Assembly (NCBI GenBank): GCA_009599575.1
Contig: VWND01000004.1
Span: forward strand, 1,604,001 to 1,668,000
Source of the DNA: Blumeriella jaapii
Taxonomy: Eukaryota > Ascomycota > Leotiomycetes > Helotiales > Drepanopezizaceae
Length of the DNA: 64,000 nt
Direction: 5' to 3'
In this document: positions 60,051-64,000 of the stretch, piece after piece
How positions within the stretch are numbered: position 1 is the stretch's first letter
Layout of the letters: the number at the start of each line of letters is the position of its first letter
Program-made: the position numbers and the translations under genes
The notes under the pieces: model-generated
Told to the model about the DNA's origin: nothing
Database searches by the model: none
Seen by the model: only the letters and a program-made list of their open reading frames with translations

Positions 60051-61330
60051 AAAGCTTTGCTTAAACTTGGGCGTTTTTCCGACTGGCGGAAAAGCTTTTC
60101 ATTTCTTCGTATGCGTTTTGGAAATCGTTTAAAAAAAAATTATTTTTACTACTATTATCAAAAAGCGAGTTTTCGGCCGGCTCGATTTCGTTTACATTTA
60201 CTAGCTTGGAAGAGCTTTTAAATAAAACCGAAAATCGGCCCGTAAAAAATCGTGCGAACTGGCTTTTTTAAACTTTCTGATAATATAAAATAAAAAACAA
60301 ACGCTATCGTTGGTCCGATCGAAAAAAAAAAACGCCAAAAGGGGCGTTTTGGCGTAAAAAAAAAAACCGAAAAAAAGCTGAAAAAAAGCTTATAAAGCAT
60401 TTAAACGACTTTCGTACGTACGATTTAACTCGTAATACGCTTTAATTAAAAATTTACCAAAATAATAAATAATAGATTTAATTAAAAAGCGATTCGCGTA
60501 TAAAATTCGTTTAGCCAATTGATTTTGTTTTTTTAACGGACGGCGGTAAGCTAATTTTTAAAAATCGTTATACGCGCTTATTCCAAATGCAGCTTTTTTT
60601 GTAAACGCTTTGGTATTTTATCGCAAAAAGCGTTCCGAAGCTATTTATCAGTTCGTATTTAAGCGTTTGCTGCGAAAATGAAAAATCGCAGATAAAATCG
60701 CTAAAAGTCGTCGTGCGTGCTTATTGCAAGCATTTTAAACTCGTTTTTTACTTTTTAAACGTCGGAATAATCGGCCAGAAAATCGGCGATCTTTTTTATT
60801 AATTTTTCGAAAAATATAAAATCGGAACGGTTTAAAATACGCGAAGTAAAAAACTTTTTTACCACGCTTTCGGTCTGATCGAATATATGATTTTTGCGAA
60901 ATCGATCGCTAGCGAAATAATCGTAATAAAATTCGAGGTTATCGACAACTTTAATTTTTTAATAATATGCTTTATAATTTTTATTATTATTTAATTTAAA
61001 CTTAAAGTTTAAAACGCGTTTTATACGAGCTAGTCGAAAATCAGCAAATAAATAAAAACCATAGCGTTTAAAAAGCGCGCTAAAATCTTGGCCGTCAAAA
61101 GAAAATTTAAAAAAAGTTCGCGAAAAGCGTAAAAGTTAATTTACAGCGTCTGTTAATTAAAATAAAACGTTGCGAAAAAAAGCAGCAGATTCGCGACTGG
61201 CAAAAGCACGTTCGATAAATTCTATTAAACGTTTTGATTAAAAGGTTTGTCGCGATCGTATAATTTTTAAAAATTATTGTTTACGCTTTTGCGCTTTTTT
61301 TAATTGATTTTGCAAGAGTTTCAATTAAAC
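60051..61330 (-). pseudogene. R2-c gag
   Basis: Only R2 copy with its gag uninterrupted. Readable patches near 60910-60560 (HHD-like FARNHIFDQ... and a KLHLE-type helix). The hydrophobic open stretch 60400-60218 is the C-terminal linker, as at 17124-17309. Start codon not resolved. Confidence 0.62.
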
Positions 61331-61666
61331 GCTTTTAGCGCTAAGCTGCAAAAAAAATAGCAGGCGAAGTGGTTAACGCTCTGCCTTTTCTTTTATTCTT
61401 TTTTTCCTCGGGGAAAAAACTATTTTTCAAAAAAAAAAGCTTTTGGAGAAGGCTGTTTCTTCGCTAATTAAAAAAAAAAAATTAAAATATAATAGCAAAA
61501 GCTAAAAAGGTTTGTTAAAAAAAAATCGTTAAACAAAAGCCATTCTTCGCGAAATGCGGAAATAAGCTTTTTTACGACCGGTCGATCATTTTAATATAAT
61601 CCGTAAGAAATTCGAAAAGAAAAATAATTTACGCCGTCGCCAGCGTAGAAAAAAAGTTGTTAATAA
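61331..61666 (-). other. R2-c leader
   Basis: No frame; a less decayed patch at 61350-61410 includes GGCGAAGTGGTTAACGC. No primer-binding site assigned. Confidence 0.5.
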
Positions 61667-61933
61667 TATAACGATTTAATTAATCGGAAAGCTAAGAAAT
61701 CAATCAACTGGTCGCCGTGTTTATATAATATAAAAAACGAGCCTTTGGTTTTATAACAAAAATATTCACTTAGAATTAACAATTGCAAAAAGCAGAAATT
61801 GCTTAAAAAAAAAGCTTTATATATATAAACAATTTTCACAATTGATAAAAGACCCACCAAAAGACCAGGAAGCTTGCAGCTACACGTAGTTGCTGGGGTG
61901 ACACGAAAGGTGGCAAAAGAATTAGTCGTCATA
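61667..61933 (-). repeat. R2-c 5' LTR
   Basis: 267 bp; matches 55528-55796. The plus-side end CGTCATA is the RIP form of the TG start seen from the other strand. The minus open frame 61932-61660 lies inside the LTR and is not a gene. Confidence 0.93.
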
Positions 61934-62470
61934 TAAAAAACTAATTAATTTTCGCATTCGATACGGTATATACAAATATAAAATCCTTTCGTTCGGTTTT
62001 ATTAATAAGCCCGTTATATTTCAACGTTTTATTAATAATATTTTTATAAAATATTTAAATAATTTCTGCTTGGCGTATTTTAACGATATTTTTATTTATT
62101 TCGCGAATAATTTGAAATATAAGATTTACGTTAAAAAGATTCTGTCGATTTTAAAAAAACACGGCTTAAAAGCTAATATTAAAAAATGCGAATTTAATAT
62201 TATAAAAATTAAATTTTTACATTTCGTTATTAATATTTAAAATATTAAAATAAATCCGGAAAAAATCGTTATTATTAAAAATTAGCAATATACAACGAAT
62301 ATGCGAAGCGTGCAAAGCTTTTTAAGCTTTTGCAATTTTTATAAACGTTTTATAGCCGGCTACAGCCGCATTTGCCGCTTTTTTACTGCTTTTATAAGCA
62401 AAAACGTTTTTTTCGTATTCGAAAAAAAGCAAAAAAACGCATAAGAAATATTACGCAAAGTTTTGCTAAA
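61934..62470 (+). pseudogene. R3-b reverse transcriptase, second half
   Basis: After TAAAA the reading resumes with FAFDTVYTNI- and SFGFINKPVIFQR-like blocks. AYFNDIFIYF near 62075-62105 is the active-site box (Y-F-N-D), then KKCEFNIIKIKFLHFVIN near 62180-62235 and VQSFLSFCNFYKRFIAGYSR near 62310-62365. The uninterrupted TTTTGCTAAATGC at 62461-62473 is the empty site of R1-B. Confidence 0.87.
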
Positions 62471-62900
62471 TGCTTTTATTTTGTGTTATTACGACTTTTA
62501 TAAGCAAACGCGTTTGAAAACCGACTTTTTTAATAAAATAATAATTGGCGTATTATCGCAATTGCAAAAAAATAACTTTTATTATCCGGTCGGTTTTTTT
62601 TTTAAATTATAATCGACGCCGAGTTTAATTATCCGATTTACGACAAAAAGCTTTTCGTTATTTTTCGCTTTTTTAAAAATTACAAGCCGCAGCTGTTAAG
62701 CGTTTCAAAAAACGAATATGTATACACCGATTACCGCGGTTTAAAATATTTTATAATAATCAAAAACTTTTCGGCCCGATAAGCCCGATAAGCCGAGTTT
62801 TTCGCCGATTTTTATTTTACAATTATATACCGGTCGGAAATTATTAATATTTTCGCTGATATTTTTTTTCCCAAAAACCAAAAGATTTTTTTATTAAAAA
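62471..62900 (+). pseudogene. R3-b RNase H
   Basis: Counterpart of 37407-37900: CYYDFYKQTRLKTDFFNK at 62475 and a YTDYRGLKYFIIIKNF block near 62725-62775 in which the D-Y-R-x-L-x-Y-F motif is better preserved than in R3-a. Confidence 0.8.
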
Positions 62901-64000
62901 TACGACAGCGAGCAGCGCGAAAACAGCAAATATTTTTAAACGATAATTTAGATTTTTAAATTTTAAAAAAAATGGCTGCTAAAAGTATAATTACGCTGGC
63001 GCTTATAAAAATAGCTTTTGATAAGCGCGATAACGATAGTATTTTTTTCGAAAAAAACAGCGAAAACGAAAAAAACGAAATATTTATAAAAAAAAACCCG
63101 CAGATCCGATTTTCGTAATCGTATACGATATATATAATTATATAATTATAAACGATTTGCTATAAGCTAATAAAAACATTTTTTTTCGAAACGTAATAAA
63201 TGTAAATCCGTCATTATAGTTTTAATTATTAATTGCGATAAAATAAATTATTTTTCCAAAGCAGATTAATAATGCTTTTGAAACTTTTCGAATTGCGAAC
63301 TTTTTTAATTCGATATATTTACGAACAGTTTTGCGTAGTATACGCTGAAATAAAAAAAATAAAGCTTTTGGTCGGTCGCAAATATTATTAAAAAGCTATA
63401 AAAGCAGATATATAACAATACGTTTCGAATTATTATTACATACGAATAAAAGCTAGGCGCGATAAGATTTCGGGCTTTTTAAAGCTTTTGCTTATATTCA
63501 ACAGGTTTTATTAATATTTGACGATAGATTTCACGAAGCTTTTATTAAACGAAAATAATTACGATTTCGCTTTCGTAATAATAAATCGCTTATTTAAAAA
63601 GCTTTTGTTAGTTTTCTGCTATAAGATTATTATAACGAACAAATTAGCAACTTTGTTTTTGGTTTATTAAATACGCTATTTCGGCATGCCGGATTTAATT
63701 GTTTCGGACCGAAAAGCTTAGCTTATTTCGGTTTTTTAATAAAAATTCTGCCGCATATTAAAAACTAAAATTAAACTAATTACTGCGTATAATTTTAATA
63801 TCGATGGGCAGACCGAAATAATAAATTAATATATTAAGCAACGCTTCCGCTTTTTTTGCTTTTATTATTAAAATAATTAAAAACGCTTTTTATTTTTAAT
63901 AAATATTGCATAATTAACTTTACCGTACGAGTTTTTCGGCAACGTTTTTCCTTTTTAAATTTTAAATAAATACGAGGCTCGCACGTTTTAAAATATAAAT
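62901..64000 (+). pseudogene. R3-b integrase, continuing beyond the window
   Basis: Core near 63550-63850: NNYDFAFVIINRLFKKLLLV, RYFGMPDLIVSDRKA, FNIDGQTEIINQYIKQR. The second Asp and the Glu are retained; the first Asp is Asn. Ends at the window edge at the point matching about 38953 of R3-a. Confidence 0.82.

Larger units (their letters stand above)
55528..61933 (-). mobile_element. R2-c, complete 6,406-bp chromodomain Ty3/Gypsy retrotransposon
   Basis: LTRs 55528-55796 and 61667-61933, with TAAAA duplicated at 55523-55527 and 61934-61938. The empty site is in R3-a at 25594-25598. Minus strand: gag, protease, RT, RNase H, integrase, chromodomain, polypurine tract. It is the only complete R2 copy in the window and serves as the key for R2-a and R2-b. 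Confidence 0.94.
52191..64000 (+). mobile_element. R3-b, Ty3/Gypsy retrotransposon, interrupted by R2-c, 3' end beyond window
   Basis: 5' LTR 52191-52433, gag, protease, RT start, then R2-c (55528-61933), then the rest of RT, RNase H and integrase to the window edge. By comparison with R3-a about 0.7 kb and a 3' LTR remain to the right. Same orientation as R3-a; R5 lies between the two. Confidence 0.9.

Noticed and set aside
61350..61410. tRNA-like AGGCGAAGTGGTTAACGC motif
   Set aside because: Resembles an A box only; no B box, acceptor stem or anticodon arm can be drawn. It sits in the R2-c leader.
1..64000. Mitochondrial or plasmid DNA as the source of the AT bias
   Set aside because: Content is nuclear-type Gypsy elements with directional transition decay; no mitochondrial gene, rRNA or group I intron is seen.

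Overview
This 64 kb window is a graveyard of nested LTR retrotransposons. I find no host gene, rRNA, intact tRNA or CRISPR. The sequence is very AT-rich, coding frames are riddled with TAA/TAG, and differences between repeat copies are overwhelmingly C/T and G/A transitions. CpA/TpG is scarce while CpG is common. This is the signature of repeat-induced point mutation (RIP) in a filamentous ascomycete (Pezizomycotina). The likely setting is heterochromatin: a centromere, a subtelomere or an AT-rich isochore. The species cannot be told.

Four LTR families plus two fragments account for essentially every base. R1 is a giant (~11.3 kb) Ty3/Gypsy element with 267-bp LTRs, 4-bp target duplications and an extra ~3.3 kb open frame (ORF3) after integrase. 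Its copies are R1-A (1-16537, minus), R1-B (26130-37406, minus) and R1-C (39738-51017, plus). R2 is a ~6.4 kb chromodomain Gypsy with ~267-bp LTRs: R2-a (16538-22147, plus), R2-b (22148-24120, plus) and R2-c (55528-61933, minus). R3 is a Gypsy with ~243-bp LTRs: R3-a (24121-26129 + 37407-39737 + 51018-51196, plus) and R3-b (52191-55527 + 61934-64000, plus). R4 is a 6,005-bp chromodomain Gypsy with 172-bp LTRs (618-6622, minus). R5 is a gag fragment of a further Gypsy family (51197-52190, minus). A 156-bp solo-LTR-like insert lies at 21377-21532.

The layout reads as a stack. R4 sits in ORF3 of R1-A. R1-A sits in the gag region of R2-a, R2-a in the integrase of R2-b, and R2-b in R3-a. R3-a also holds R1-B in its RNase H region, and R1-C in its 3' LTR. 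R3-b received R2-c in its RT. Several insertion points can be verified because a second copy of the target, still empty, lies elsewhere in the window. Several outer elements begin left of position 1, and R3-b runs off the right edge.

No copy looks able to move on its own. In every reverse transcriptase I could read, the first Asp of the catalytic YxDD box has become Asn, as expected from TpG-to-TpA change. The least explained component is ORF3 of R1: it is present in all three copies, on the gag-pol strand, and I do not recognise it.
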